A stretch of 42,964 bases of DNA from Lachnospiraceae bacterium (GCA_028693705.1 JAQUUX010000018.1:1-42964), one strand, 5' to 3'. Positions 1-7,986 are shown, counted from the first letter of the stretch. Numbers and translations: made by a program. Notes: a model not told the origin generated them from the letters alone.

Positions 1-601
1 TGGGACCATGACTATAAAGTAACTTATTAACTATGTAGGTATGACCAACAATTCATCGAATACCTATATCATAAAAATAAGTCTATAGCCTCTATGGTTG
101 AGGTCTATAAACTTATAATACGAGGAATAAGGATTGATGCAAAGGGACGGTTCAGCCGTGTATCATATGCTCACAAGCCCGTTCTCACTACGGTAAACGC
201 GTAGCTGTACATAAGTCCGCATAAAACGCGGACAAAGTACAGACGCGTTTACAGTGCTTGTTCGCATACGATACACGGCTGAACCTCGTTTTACGGCAAT
301 ATTTATTTTCTTTAAGCTACAGTTTGTGGTGCCCTGGGGCGCAAAGACCTCAATTACGGCAGGTGAATAGTTGCAATAGTTTAGCCTTGGCTACAGACTG
401 GACTAACTGTAGATTAAATTGGAATAAAGTATAAAGAAAGGGATGACTATATCACTCTGAGAGACACTTGAAACTCGTCAGTACTTGCTTGCGTATTTTG
501 CAAGCTTATGTACTGCTACGAGTTTCATGTAGCGAAAGCGAGTCTCGAAGAGTGAGTATAGTCATCCCTTTCGGTTTGCTTTAATCCATTTAATCTACAG
601 T
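1..601. other. Non-coding, inverted-repeat-rich region
   Basis: No convincing gene is seen in this 600-bp stretch. It holds at least four dyads. A small one has arms near 41-48 and 90-97 region (TAGGTAT against ATACCTA). A second near 80-118 is built on CCTC and GAGG. The other two are the large hairpins listed separately at 149-285 and 405-602. Bases 313-400 lie between the large hairpins and contain no clear repeat or gene. The right edge runs into the stop codon of the minus-strand flavin reductase. Confidence 0.6.
149..285. repeat. Long imperfect hairpin (about 137 bp)
   Basis: The outer arms at 149-164 and 270-285 are perfect 16-bp reverse complements (left arm GGTTCAGCCGTGTATC). Pairing continues inward with three mismatches in 14 (165-178 against 256-269). 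It resumes at 193-210 against 237-252 with a 2-base bulge, and closes with GTCCGC (215-220) against GCGGAC (228-233). There is no coding potential. It could be a folded RNA, a terminator-like structure or a non-autonomous repeat, and the sequence alone does not decide. Confidence 0.8.
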
Positions 602-602
602 T
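405..602. repeat. Long hairpin (about 198 bp) abutting a stop codon
   Basis: The outer arms at 405-419 and 588-602 are a perfect 15-bp inverted repeat. Pairing continues with a second perfect 16-bp block (436-451 against 557-572), then TCACTCT against AGAGTGA, then AAACTCG against CGAGTTT (471-477 against 519-525). An apical stem GCTTGC (487-492) pairs with GCAAGC (500-505). The right outer arm touches the stop codon of the minus-strand flavin reductase, so the element could double as that gene's terminator. It resembles the hairpin at 32191-32398 in size and placement but not in arm sequence. Confidence 0.85.
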
Positions 603-1138
603 TAGGTTATAATGTAGGCGCTCACGATTTCCCCGTAATACGCCATATGATAATCCTTATTTGGTCCATGAAACGAACTATCCACATTCTGTGGATAAGA
701 GACTTTTCGAATTGTCTCTGGAATAGCAGCTGGTTCCTGCATTTGTTTATAGAGTACTTTACATTCCAGTGTCAGCGGAAATTCCCTGATGCCGGGTACG
801 GAAATTTGTTGCGGTTCCTCAAGAGTTAAGTTTAATTCTTTGATTTTATCAATATTTCTGCCGCTTTCTATACCGCACCGGCTGATGATATTATGGTCAT
901 AACCGCCTAATGCTACATTAATGGTAAATTCCGGGTTTTGTTCCAGCAAGCTTCTGGAAAAACGGTTTTCGCGGATAAATGCTATGAAAATATTTCGATT
1001 CCACTCCATGCCAAGTGTTCCCCAGCCGATGGTCATGGTGTTAATACGGTTTTCGAATTTTGTGGTTAGAAGGACACCGGCTGGTATTTGTTTTAGAATG
1101 GTGGAGGCATAATCAAAGACTTCAATTTGTTTTTTCAT
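602..1138 (-). CDS. Flavin reductase family protein
   Basis: This 178-residue protein matches the flavin reductase (FMN-binding split-barrel) family in size and sequence. The N-terminal part carries the pattern PAGVLLTTKFENRINTMTIGW, in which small molecules such as FMN bind near the TMTIGWG segment, followed by IAFIRENRFSRSLLEQNPEFTINV. These cytoplasmic proteins usually reduce or bind flavin for a partner enzyme, and the substrate here is unknown. A ribosome binding site (AAAGGA) lies about 12 bases upstream of the ATG. It is transcribed divergently from a TetR gene, with an operator-like dyad between them, so TetR control is plausible. The stop codon lies in the arm of a 198-bp hairpin. 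Confidence 0.85.
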   Translation of the reverse strand: MKKQIEVFDYASTILKQIPAGVLLTTKFENRINTMTIGWGTLGMEWNRNIFIAFIRENRFSRSLLEQNPEFTINVALGGYDHNIISRCGIESGRNIDKIKELNLTLEEPQQISVPGIREFPLTLECKVLYKQMQEPAAIPETIRKVSYPQNVDSSFHGPNKDYHMAYYGEIVSAYIIT

Positions 1139-1218
1139 AAAGAATTATTAATCCTTTCTTGACGGAGAATAAATACTGCTATCAGTTGTTGAAATTAAAT
1201 ATATTTTAACACATTCCC

Positions 1219-1247
1219 TTGACAAAAGAAAAAGCGAGTGCTAAATT
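1219..1247 (+). promoter_or_regulatory. Predicted sigma-A promoter of the tetR-type gene
   Basis: TTGACA at 1219-1224 and TAAATT at 1242-1247 are separated by 17 bases. The operator-like dyad at 1252-1270 starts a few bases downstream, around the expected transcription start, as expected for autorepression. Confidence 0.65.
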
Positions 1248-1251
1248 ACAA

Positions 1252-1270
1252 TACATACCAACGGTATGTA
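1252..1270. promoter_or_regulatory. TetR operator-like dyad 1
   Basis: TACATACC (1252-1259) and GGTATGTA (1263-1270) are perfect 8-bp inverted arms around a 3-base spacer. The same half-sites recur at 2043-2065, in front of the MFS pseudogene. Position between promoter and ribosome binding site supports a repressor site for the adjacent TetR protein. Confidence 0.75.
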
Positions 1271-1284
1271 AAAGGAGAAAAGCC

Positions 1285-1944
1285 ATGGCAAGAAACAAAT
1301 ATCCGGAAGAAACAGTTCAGCTGATTTTGGATGTTTCAGAAAAACTGTTTTTACAGAAGGGGTATGATGCGACCTCTATACAGGATATTATCAATGGTCT
1401 TGGTGGACTATCCAAGGGTGCAGTTTATCATCACTTTAAGTCAAAGGAAGAGATTTTTGATGCAGTAGGAGATCGTTACAGTGCTGCTATATTGGAAGAA
1501 TTACAGCAGACTTTACATGATTCGAAGCTGACAGGACTGGAAAAGCTGAAGAAAATGTTCCGGATATCTCTGGCTGACTCCAATCAGGATCTGGCATTTG
1601 TGGTAACGCCCAGTTTGTTGGATAATCCGAAACTGCTGGCATTGCAGATCCGCGAGATTTTCCAGGATCTGGTTCCCCATTATACTCAGCCGGTTATGGA
1701 AGAGGGAATTGCGGATGGCTCTATCAAAACGGAGTATCCAAAAGAATTGTCAGAAGTACTTTTACTGATAACGAACATCTGGATGAATCCCTGTATATTA
1801 CAGAGTGATGAGGAAAGCCAGCGAGGAAAAGCAAGGTTTTTGCAGGCTTTGTTCAAGAACTTTGGAATTGATTTACTGGATGATGAAATGTTGGAAACTT
1901 ATGTGAGATATTGCAGGATATTTCAGCAAAATCATGATAAGTAA
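1285..1944 (+). CDS. TetR/AcrR family transcriptional regulator
   Basis: The protein is a TetR-type repressor of about 219 residues. The helix-turn-helix lies near residues 10-55: EETVQLILDVSEKLFLQKGYDATSIQDI, then GLSKGAVYHHFKSKEEIF, which is the family signature. The C-terminal ligand-binding domain is not informative about the inducer. I take the ATG at 1285 as the start, because it follows AAAGGAG with good spacing, starts the usual MARNKYPEE N-terminus and lies downstream of the operator; the longer frame from 1219 would run through promoter and operator. It probably represses itself, the downstream MFS gene (now broken) and possibly the divergent flavin reductase. Confidence 0.93.
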   Translation: MARNKYPEETVQLILDVSEKLFLQKGYDATSIQDIINGLGGLSKGAVYHHFKSKEEIFDAVGDRYSAAILEELQQTLHDSKLTGLEKLKKMFRISLADSNQDLAFVVTPSLLDNPKLLALQIREIFQDLVPHYTQPVMEEGIADGSIKTEYPKELSEVLLLITNIWMNPCILQSDEESQRGKARFLQALFKNFGIDLLDDEMLETYVRYCRIFQQNHDK

Positions 1945-1995
1945 TATTGAAAAATGACATAAAATACGAAGATAGTAATAATAAGCAGGTAACTA

Positions 1996-2035
1996 CTGCT
2001 CTTGGCAGCTTTGCTTCTGAGAGCAGCTTATTTTT
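1996..2035 (+). terminator. Terminator after the TetR gene
   Basis: CTGCTCT (1996-2002) pairs with AGAGCAG (2020-2026), followed by CTTATTTTT. It separates the regulator from the MFS promoter and operator region. Confidence 0.6.
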
Positions 2036-2042
2036 CAAAATA

Positions 2043-2065
2043 TACATACCGGCAGTCGGTATGTA
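2043..2065. promoter_or_regulatory. TetR operator-like dyad 2
   Basis: TACATACC (2043-2050) and GGTATGTA (2058-2065) repeat the half-sites of the dyad at 1252-1270, but the spacer is 7 bases instead of 3. It lies just upstream of the ribosome binding site of the MFS pseudogene. Confidence 0.7.
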
Positions 2066-2079
2066 AGATGGAGGACATG

Positions 2080-3329
2080 ATGTTTACAAAAAATTATTTC
2101 AAAAGGATTTTACAATGGTGGTCATAGGACAGATTATTTCTTTATTTGAGAATGCAGTGTTACGTTTTGCGTTACCGTTGTATTTGCTGAATCAGACTCA
2201 TTCGGCAGCTTTGTTTGGTATGGTTTCGGCTTGTTCCTTTATCCCAATGATCATGTTGCCACCGATAGGAGGTATTGTAGCGGATTGAGTAAATAAACGA
2301 AATGTAATGGTAATCTTAGACTTTGCAACGGCGATACTGACTTTCTTGTGCATGAGTTTACTTGGCAGGGTGAATCTGGTCATATTGATTCTGGTGGTTT
2401 TGATCTGTTTGTATGGGATCCAGGGGGCTTATTCTCCTTCTATTCAGGCAAGTATTCCGGCACTGGTGGGGAGAGATGAACTGATGCCTGCCAATGCAGT
2501 AGTAACATTAGTCAATTCGCTTGCAGGGTTGATTGGCCCCGTAATTGGTGGTGCAGTTTATGGATTTTATGGTATTCTACCGGTTTTATTTATCAGTATG
2601 CTTTGTTTTCTGGCCTCGGCAGTTATGGAAATATTTATTCATATCCCTTATAAGAGGGGAAAAGCAACAGGTAATATTTTTCAAATAGTGAAAACTGATA
2701 TGAGAGAGGGAATTCAGTTTGTCAGAAATGAAAAAACTATTCTGGCTAAAGTTCCTCTATTGATTGCTGCGGTTAATATGGTCTTTTCTGCATTATTAAT
2801 CATTGGACTTCCGGTAGTGATTACCCAGAAACTGGGATTTGGTGAAAGTCTGGGCAATCGTCTCTATGGATATTGTGAAGGAGCAATGGCAACAGGCGGG
2901 CTGTTAGGCGGCTTGCTTTCCGGTGTATTAGCAAAGAAAATCAGTATCAGAAATGGGCATATGCTGATTTTTGCTTGTTCTTTTTTGATGATACCAATAG
3001 GAGCGGTACTTGTTTTACCAATTCCGGAGATAGTTTCCTATTTGATTATTGTTATTTGCTGTTTCCTGATGATAATTGCATCCACTTTTTTTTCAATAGA
3101 AATGATGGCTTATGCACAGGCAGTTACACCGGCGGATCTGGTAGGCAAGATTATGTCTATTGCCATGTGTCTTTGCATGTGTGCAAGTCCTCTGGGGCAG
3201 GCTATTTACGGCTGGCTGTTTCAGATATTATCAGAAAAGGTGTATTTTATTTTCTTTGTGGCAGCAGTGCTTTCGGGAGGATTGGGAATTGTATCGAAGA
3301 AGTCATTTGAAGGATTGACAGAGTTTTAG
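2080..3329 (+). pseudogene. MFS transporter pseudogene (frameshift and nonsense)
   Basis: This was an MFS efflux-type transporter of roughly 415 residues in the inner membrane. The ATG at 2080 follows GGAGG (2070-2074) and encodes MFTKNYF. The reading frame then has to shift by one at the A-run 2101-2104 to continue as KDFTMVVIGQIISLFENAVL, the typical N-terminus of this family. Further on, the frame reads GGIVAD, then TGA at 2286-2288, then VNKRNVMVILDFATA. The TGA sits where the family normally has Arg (ADR), consistent with CGA to TGA. Downstream the frame stays open to 3329 with many hydrophobic helices. Restart at 2307 would lack the first helices. Sequencing error could explain the homopolymer change but less easily both lesions. 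Confidence 0.8.
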
Positions 3330-3501
3330 AAAGATATCGGTTGACGGTAAAGATGACGGTAAATATTGGGATACTTTATCTAAAGAAAAATGATTTTTAG
3401 TCGATACTTTATTAACAGAGATCTATTGTCGTGAGGTATCGGTTCTTTTTATTTATAGAAAGAACAAAATTGCAGCGGATTTGATTCATGGAGGAAGAAA
3501 T

Positions 3502-3969
3502 ATGCTGACAGTAAATATGAGGGATGTAGAAAACAGGCAGGATGCCATAGCTTATCACAAGGAACAGACTGTAAAAACAACTGAGCAGACAAAGGATGAA
3601 AATGTAATAGATGGAGTGAGCCTGACAATTTCTGAAGCTGGAAAGAAATTGATGCAGCAAAATGGTCAGACGGAGAATATAGCGGAACAGACTAAAGAAA
3701 AACTGGAAACTATGCCTGTGGAAAATGAAGACAGTCTGAAAGAAATGTATCAGATGGCTAAATCAGCGGCGATTGTGAATGCAAGGAAGAAACATAAGGA
3801 TTATGATTCCATGTTTGAGGAAGAAACAGAGGATGAAGAAATCCAAAAGAAAGCAAGAGATCTGGAGTCAGAAAATGACAGTGGAGATGCCGGAGGAAGT
3901 ACAGAATCAGGGGAAAGCATCGAGGCAGTAAGCAGTGATACGGGTGCTGTTACTGATGCAGTGATATAG
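3502..3969 (+). CDS. Hypothetical acidic hydrophilic protein
   Basis: I do not recognise this 155-residue protein. It is hydrophilic and Glu/Lys-rich, with no signal peptide or membrane segment, and ends in an acidic, Ser/Gly-rich tail (around residues 110-155). A segment near residue 40 reads DGVSLTISEAGKKLMQQ. The ATG at 3502 follows GGAGGAAG, making it a better start than the TTG at 3481. It lies immediately before an ECF sigma factor gene and, together with the acidic protein after the sigma gene, may be part of the same functional unit. That link is inference from position. Confidence 0.75.
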   Translation: MLTVNMRDVENRQDAIAYHKEQTVKTTEQTKDENVIDGVSLTISEAGKKLMQQNGQTENIAEQTKEKLETMPVENEDSLKEMYQMAKSAAIVNARKKHKDYDSMFEEETEDEEIQKKARDLESENDSGDAGGSTESGESIEAVSSDTGAVTDAVI

Positions 3970-4042
3970 AATGAATACTAAAAATGGAAGTCAGGGAAGA
4001 CTGCCACACATATGGTATAGGATATAACTCGGTAAAAGAGCT

Positions 4043-4079
4043 AAGGACAGCGAACTAAAAAGTTTTCTGTCCTTTTTTA
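4043..4079 (+). terminator. Rho-independent terminator
   Basis: AAGGACAG (4043-4050) pairs with CTGTCCTT (4067-4074), followed by a T-run. It ends the transcript of the acidic protein and precedes the promoter of the sigma factor. Confidence 0.8.
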
Positions 4080-4084
4080 TTATT

Positions 4085-4113
4085 TGAAACTTTTTACAAA
4101 GCTGATTCGTATT
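4085..4113 (+). promoter_or_regulatory. ECF-type (autoregulatory) promoter candidate
   Basis: TGAAAC at 4085-4090 followed by TTTTT and CGTATT starting at 4108, with 17 bases between them, fits the -35 TGAAAC and -10 CGT pattern of Firmicute ECF sigma factors. It lies directly upstream of an ECF sigma gene, the usual place for autoregulation. Confidence 0.6.
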
Positions 4114-4133
4114 ACTTATATGAGGGATAGAAG

Positions 4134-4613
4134 ATGACAAAGGATAAGCTGGAGAATTATTTCAGAATATATTATTCTCTTTGCTATCGTGTTGCTTTTA
4201 CACAGGTTAAGACAAAGTCGGATGCGGAAGATATGGTACAGGAAACCTTTCTCCGTCTATTGTTCTATCAGCCGGTATTTACATCAGAGGAGCATGAAAA
4301 GGCGTGGCTGATACGGACGACGATTAATCTGTGCAGGGATTTCTTAAAGAGCAAATGGCAGAAAGCCACGGTGGGGATAGATAAGGTACCGGAACAGGAA
4401 AAGGCTCATTTCCGATTACCATATCAAAAAGAGGATGAAACATTATGGGCAGTGCTGGAACTTCCCGAGAAATATCGAAATGAGTTGTATTTCTTTTATT
4501 ATGAGGATTATTCCATAAAAGAAATTGCTGCAATTTTAGTATTGCCTGAAAATACAGTGAAAACAAATCTGAAAAGAGGCAGAGAGGCATTACGATCAAA
4601 GCTTCTGCCGTAA
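4134..4613 (+). CDS. ECF-type RNA polymerase sigma factor
   Basis: This 159-residue protein has the two-domain layout of group 4 sigma factors. Region 2 is at the N-terminus (DAEDMVQETFLRLL, with the acidic DAED motif and AWLIRTTINLCRDFLKS). Region 4 is at the C-terminus (LPEKYRNELYFFYYEDYSIKEIAAILVLPENTVKTNLKRGREALR, a helix-turn-helix). It would direct RNA polymerase to TGAAAC/CGT-type promoters, and one such candidate lies immediately upstream. No recognisable membrane anti-sigma gene follows. Instead the next gene encodes a large acidic protein of unknown function, so regulation of sigma activity may be unusual or encoded elsewhere. Confidence 0.93.
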   Translation: MTKDKLENYFRIYYSLCYRVAFTQVKTKSDAEDMVQETFLRLLFYQPVFTSEEHEKAWLIRTTINLCRDFLKSKWQKATVGIDKVPEQEKAHFRLPYQKEDETLWAVLELPEKYRNELYFFYYEDYSIKEIAAILVLPENTVKTNLKRGREALRSKLLP

Positions 4614-4674
4614 CAGAAAAAGAAAATCAACAGACTATATGATAGAAATAAAATCAGGAAAGGAGCAGGATTTT

Positions 4675-6144
4675 ATGACAATAAAAGGAATTGGAAGTCA
4701 GAATTTTCTGGAGCAGGCAATTAAGGCAAAGCAGACTGAAAAAAAGGGTGACAGTTCTTTTGACAACAGTCTGGCAGATCATTTACATAGAGAAATGGAA
4801 ACAGATTCAGAAAGTGTACAAAGTAATGGGATAGAAGGCAGTACACGGACGAGAACTGTTCTTGAGGAAAACGTTCTGGGAAACACTCTTCTGGAACGGT
4901 TGTCCAATGCTAAAAAGACTGGAGATCTTCAAAATACACAAAGCGAAGAATTAACAGATGCAGATTATAGCAATGTTAATATATTGAAGAGATATTCGTT
5001 AAAGGCCAAGGTTTTAAGTGAAGATGGTTCCAAGGTGTATGTGGAACAAAAAAACGAAGACGGAACAGTAAACCATTACCGGATAGATTTGTCCCGAATT
5101 TCACAGGACACGGAAGATCCTATTGAACAGGCCGCTTTGCAGGCGTGGAATAAGAAAAATGAAACAACAGAAAATGCAGACGAAGAACTTACGACGGAAC
5201 AGGCGTTGCTGCAATTTTATGAGTTTATAGAGGACAGGATAAAAAATGGACCACCTGAAATTCTGACTGGAGGAAATGCTTTTTCTGTAAAAGACTGGGA
5301 TAGGCTACTGGAGAAAATAGATGGTAACTTGGATGAAATAAAAGAAGAACTGGAAGAAAGAATCGAAAAATTAAAACAGGAAGCGAAAGAACAGGAGCAG
5401 ATAGAAACAGCACAGGTAGGATCGGAAAACAAAGATGCTTTGGCAGATACTTTGGCAGAATTTATCAGTCAGAGACAAAATTGGCTGGAACTGGCAGGGG
5501 TTGAGGATACTGAGAAGAACGCAGAAAAAGATACGGAAGAAAATACAGAAGAAAATGCGACTGCAGGTAATACAGAAAGCATCGCTAAAAATGACAGAAC
5601 CGGGGGTAGTATAGTATCCTCGGTAACAGCAGAAACGGAGAATACCCCAGGATACAAAGGCATGATATATCATAAAAATGATAAATCAGCGCCCTACTCC
5701 TATCTGGCGGATGAAAGCGGAATGGTCACTTATAACGGCGTAGTATTTCAATGTGACAATGAAAACCGCAGACTTACGTTGGGAGATGTGAGCAATCCAA
5801 AGAATTGCCTGCGAATTCCACTTTCAGGTGGTGGAAGTTTAATGGTTAATACAGATAATCTAGGAGATCTGGCAGGTGCGATCGGGATGTTTTCCCCGGA
5901 GGATGTTAATCTGATCCTGCGTGCTATGGCACAGGATGCCAAAATACAACAGATGCAAAAAGAAATTGATGACGATACCAATAGTATCGGAGAGGCCGGA
6001 GAAAGTGCAAAGGATACTGCGACAGTAGAAACTACGACAGAAGAAGTTACAGCAGGAGAGGCAGAAAAGGAAAGTGAAGCAGATATAAGAACAGCAGATT
6101 CTCAGATAACCGACGAAATGATTCAGCGATTAGTAGAAGCTTAA
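4675..6144 (+). CDS. Hypothetical large acidic protein downstream of sigma factor
   Basis: I do not recognise this protein of about 489 residues. It has no signal peptide or membrane helix. The N-terminus (MTIKGIGSQNFLEQAIKAKQ) is followed by a Glu-rich region, a likely coiled coil near residues 200-240 (LLEKIDGNLDEIKEELEERIEK), a low-complexity Glu/Asn/Thr stretch around 280-310, and a more globular part around 320-430 (YSYLADESGMVTYNGVVFQC, then SPEDVNLILRAMAQDAKIQQMQKEI). The tail is again acidic. The ATG at 4675 follows AGGAG at 4661 with good spacing, so I prefer it to the start at 4639. It is 61 bases after the sigma gene with no terminator between, so co-transcription is likely. Confidence 0.8.
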   Translation: MTIKGIGSQNFLEQAIKAKQTEKKGDSSFDNSLADHLHREMETDSESVQSNGIEGSTRTRTVLEENVLGNTLLERLSNAKKTGDLQNTQSEELTDADYSNVNILKRYSLKAKVLSEDGSKVYVEQKNEDGTVNHYRIDLSRISQDTEDPIEQAALQAWNKKNETTENADEELTTEQALLQFYEFIEDRIKNGPPEILTGGNAFSVKDWDRLLEKIDGNLDEIKEELEERIEKLKQEAKEQEQIETAQVGSENKDALADTLAEFISQRQNWLELAGVEDTEKNAEKDTEENTEENATAGNTESIAKNDRTGGSIVSSVTAETENTPGYKGMIYHKNDKSAPYSYLADESGMVTYNGVVFQCDNENRRLTLGDVSNPKNCLRIPLSGGGSLMVNTDNLGDLAGAIGMFSPEDVNLILRAMAQDAKIQQMQKEIDDDTNSIGEAGESAKDTATVETTTEEVTAGEAEKESEADIRTADSQITDEMIQRLVEA

Positions 6145-6172
6145 CAAATTATTAAGTTGACGTTTTCCCAAG

Positions 6173-6208
6173 AATGTACCACCATAGAATAGTTGATGGT
6201 ACATTTTT
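6173..6208 (+). terminator. Rho-independent terminator
   Basis: AATGTACCA (6173-6181) pairs with TGGTACATT (6197-6205), followed by a T-run. It ends the sigma factor transcript. Confidence 0.8.
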
Positions 6209-6253
6209 TGTGCAGATAAATAACCTCTGCGTAAGCGATCAATTGAATTTCAC

Positions 6254-7321
6254 ATGAAAACAAAGGACATGACACTTACGATGCTAAAACAACAATTGAA
6301 ACGATTTGGAAATGTCATCTTTTTCCTGATTATTATGGGATTAACAATATATGCAGTGCTTCATGGACAAAACCTGGATGAAATAGCAACGTCGCTTCGG
6401 GAGATTACATTGCCCTATTTATTCTGTGCAGTGATGGTTGCTCTTTTCTTTGTGGGAGCAGAAGGTGTCATTATCTGGTCGTTGCTTCGTTCCATGCATG
6501 GCAACAGTGGACTGATCAAATGCATCGGTTATGCCTTTGTAGGATTTTTTTATTCCGGCATCACTCCATCTGCCAGTGGCGGACAGCCCATGCAGCTGTT
6601 ATATATGAAAAGGGATGGGAATCGCCTGTCTGAGAGCTCTGTGGTGCTAATGACGGTGGCGTTATTATATAAATTTGTATTGGTTTGTATGGGGATAGGG
6701 ATTTTACTGTTTTGGAGACAGCCTCTTCGCGGGTATTTAAGAGGATATTATGGATTATTTTTAATAGGAATGGTGTTGAATACTTCTTTGGTTCTGGTTT
6801 TATTAGGTGCCATGCTGGCACCTGTTTTAATCAGACATATCCTGTTTGCTATTGATTATCTACTGGTAAAGCTGCATATTTTGAAGCCATCCTCAGACAG
6901 AAGACTTCGAATTGATCACTTCATTGGTGGCTATCAGGAAGCTGTGCTTTTTCTGAAAAGTCATTTGCTGAAGGTCTTTGGTGCGATTCTTTTTACTTTT
7001 TTTCAGAGAATTTGTGTTTTTGGTCTCCCATTTATCGTATATCAGGGATTTTCATTGGAGGGAAGCAGTTTTTTAACCATATTATGCCTGCAGACATCTA
7101 TTTATATTGCTGTTGACATGTTACCCATACCGGGTGCCCAGGGTATTACGGAATTGATGTATCGGACTGTTTTCCAAACTGTTTTTACGGGAGCGTATCT
7201 GATGCCGGGGCTGTATGTTACAAGGGGAATCAGTTTTTATCTGATGTTAGGCGTGAGCTTGTTAGTTATGCTGGCGTTTCAGATTCATGAGAAAAGAGCA
7301 CTGATACATGTTTTTGAATAG
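6254..7321 (+). CDS. Flippase-like / LPG synthase TM-domain membrane protein
   Basis: This 355-residue integral membrane protein fits the lysylphosphatidylglycerol-synthase transmembrane domain (YbhN/UPF0104, flippase-like) family: about seven or eight hydrophobic helices, with the conserved motif GFFYSGITPSASGGQPMQ near residue 97-114 and a late DMLPIPGAQGITE motif. The soluble aminoacyl-transferase domain of MprF is absent. Members are thought to move or modify lipids, and the substrate here is unknown. No clear ribosome binding site precedes the ATG at 6254; nearby ATGs at 6269 and 6281 are no better. It is followed 16 bases later by a PNPOx-like gene, probably in one operon. Confidence 0.85.
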   Translation: MKTKDMTLTMLKQQLKRFGNVIFFLIIMGLTIYAVLHGQNLDEIATSLREITLPYLFCAVMVALFFVGAEGVIIWSLLRSMHGNSGLIKCIGYAFVGFFYSGITPSASGGQPMQLLYMKRDGNRLSESSVVLMTVALLYKFVLVCMGIGILLFWRQPLRGYLRGYYGLFLIGMVLNTSLVLVLLGAMLAPVLIRHILFAIDYLLVKLHILKPSSDRRLRIDHFIGGYQEAVLFLKSHLLKVFGAILFTFFQRICVFGLPFIVYQGFSLEGSSFLTILCLQTSIYIAVDMLPIPGAQGITELMYRTVFQTVFTGAYLMPGLYVTRGISFYLMLGVSLLVMLAFQIHEKRALIHVFE

Positions 7322-7337
7322 GAGGAGAATATAAATT

Positions 7338-7826
7338 ATGTTTAGAGAAATGCGTAGAAACAAACAACTTTTGGCGGAAGAGGAAGCTATTGCAATATTG
7401 AAAAAAGGGAAATCCGGTGTCCTGGCACTGCTTGGCGATGATGATTATCCGTATGCGGTACCCATCAGCTATGTTTATTATGATTCAAAATTATATTTTC
7501 ATGGTGCCAAAAACGGACATAAAATCGATGCCATCCGTAAGTATGAGAAAGCCTCTTTTTGTGTGATTGATCAGGATCAGATTATTCCGGAAGAATATAC
7601 AACTTATTTTAGAAGTGTCATTGCATTTGGAAAGATCCGCATCATGGAAGATGAAGATGAAATGCGAAAAGCTGTTGTGGCACTTGCAAAAAAATATCAT
7701 CCGACGGACAGCGTGCAAGGCCGTGAGGATGCGATCAACCGGGAGTGGAAGCCACTATGTATGATGGAATTCGATATTGAACATCTGACCGGTAAAGAAG
7801 CGATAGAATTAGTAAGAGCCAGATAG
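7338..7826 (+). CDS. Pyridoxamine 5'-phosphate oxidase-fold (NimA-like) flavoprotein
   Basis: This 162-residue protein has the split-barrel flavin-binding fold typical of NimA-like or PNPOx-related proteins. The N-terminal segment AIAILKKGKSGVLALLGDDDYPYAVPISYVYYDSKLYFHGAKNGHKIDAI contains the strand pattern and the FHGA-GHK motif seen in this family. It probably binds FMN, heme or F420-like cofactor and acts as a reductase, and the physiological substrate is unknown. GGAGGAG lies a normal distance upstream. It is the last gene before a strong terminator. Confidence 0.88.
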   Translation: MFREMRRNKQLLAEEEAIAILKKGKSGVLALLGDDDYPYAVPISYVYYDSKLYFHGAKNGHKIDAIRKYEKASFCVIDQDQIIPEEYTTYFRSVIAFGKIRIMEDEDEMRKAVVALAKKYHPTDSVQGREDAINREWKPLCMMEFDIEHLTGKEAIELVRAR

Positions 7827-7852
7827 GTTGGGAATTTCTAATATAAAATAAT

Positions 7853-7907
7853 AAAGGGCAGTCGAAGAGTTTTGTTATTATGGAAAACACTTTGATTGCT
7901 CTTTTAT
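7853..7907 (+). terminator. Rho-independent terminator before the feo promoter
   Basis: A long stem with several G-U pairs joins AAAGGGCAGTCGAAGAGTTT (7853-7872) to the region 7884-7904, followed by a T-rich tail. Confidence 0.75.
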
Positions 7908-7941
7908 TTTACTGAAATGATAAAATTTATCAATTAAGTTC

Positions 7942-7970
7942 TTGACACCTAATGAATGTTAGAATATACT
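7942..7970 (+). promoter_or_regulatory. feo operon promoter
   Basis: TTGACA (7942-7947) and TATACT (7965-7970) are separated by 17 bases, a near-consensus sigma-A promoter. A dyad of GTTAG and CTAAC overlaps the -10 (7958-7973 approximately), and a Fur-box-like sequence lies just downstream of the expected start site. Confidence 0.8.
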
Positions 7971-7986
7971 AACTAATGCAAAAGCA

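Noticed and set aside
325-375. GGCGCAAAG segment resembling part of a c-di-GMP-I (GEMM) riboswitch
   Set aside because: The segment has a GCGCAAAG core, but the partner half with GGCAAAC and the second P3 arm is missing, and no gene follows directly.
2307-3329. An intact short MFS gene starting at 2307
   Set aside because: The frame continues upstream across a TGA and a one-base shift with clear MFS N-terminal sequence, so this is the 3' part of a pseudogene.
5371-5673. Minus-strand frames over the acidic protein
   Set aside because: Low-complexity antisense of Glu-rich codons gives Phe/Ser-rich frames; not genes.
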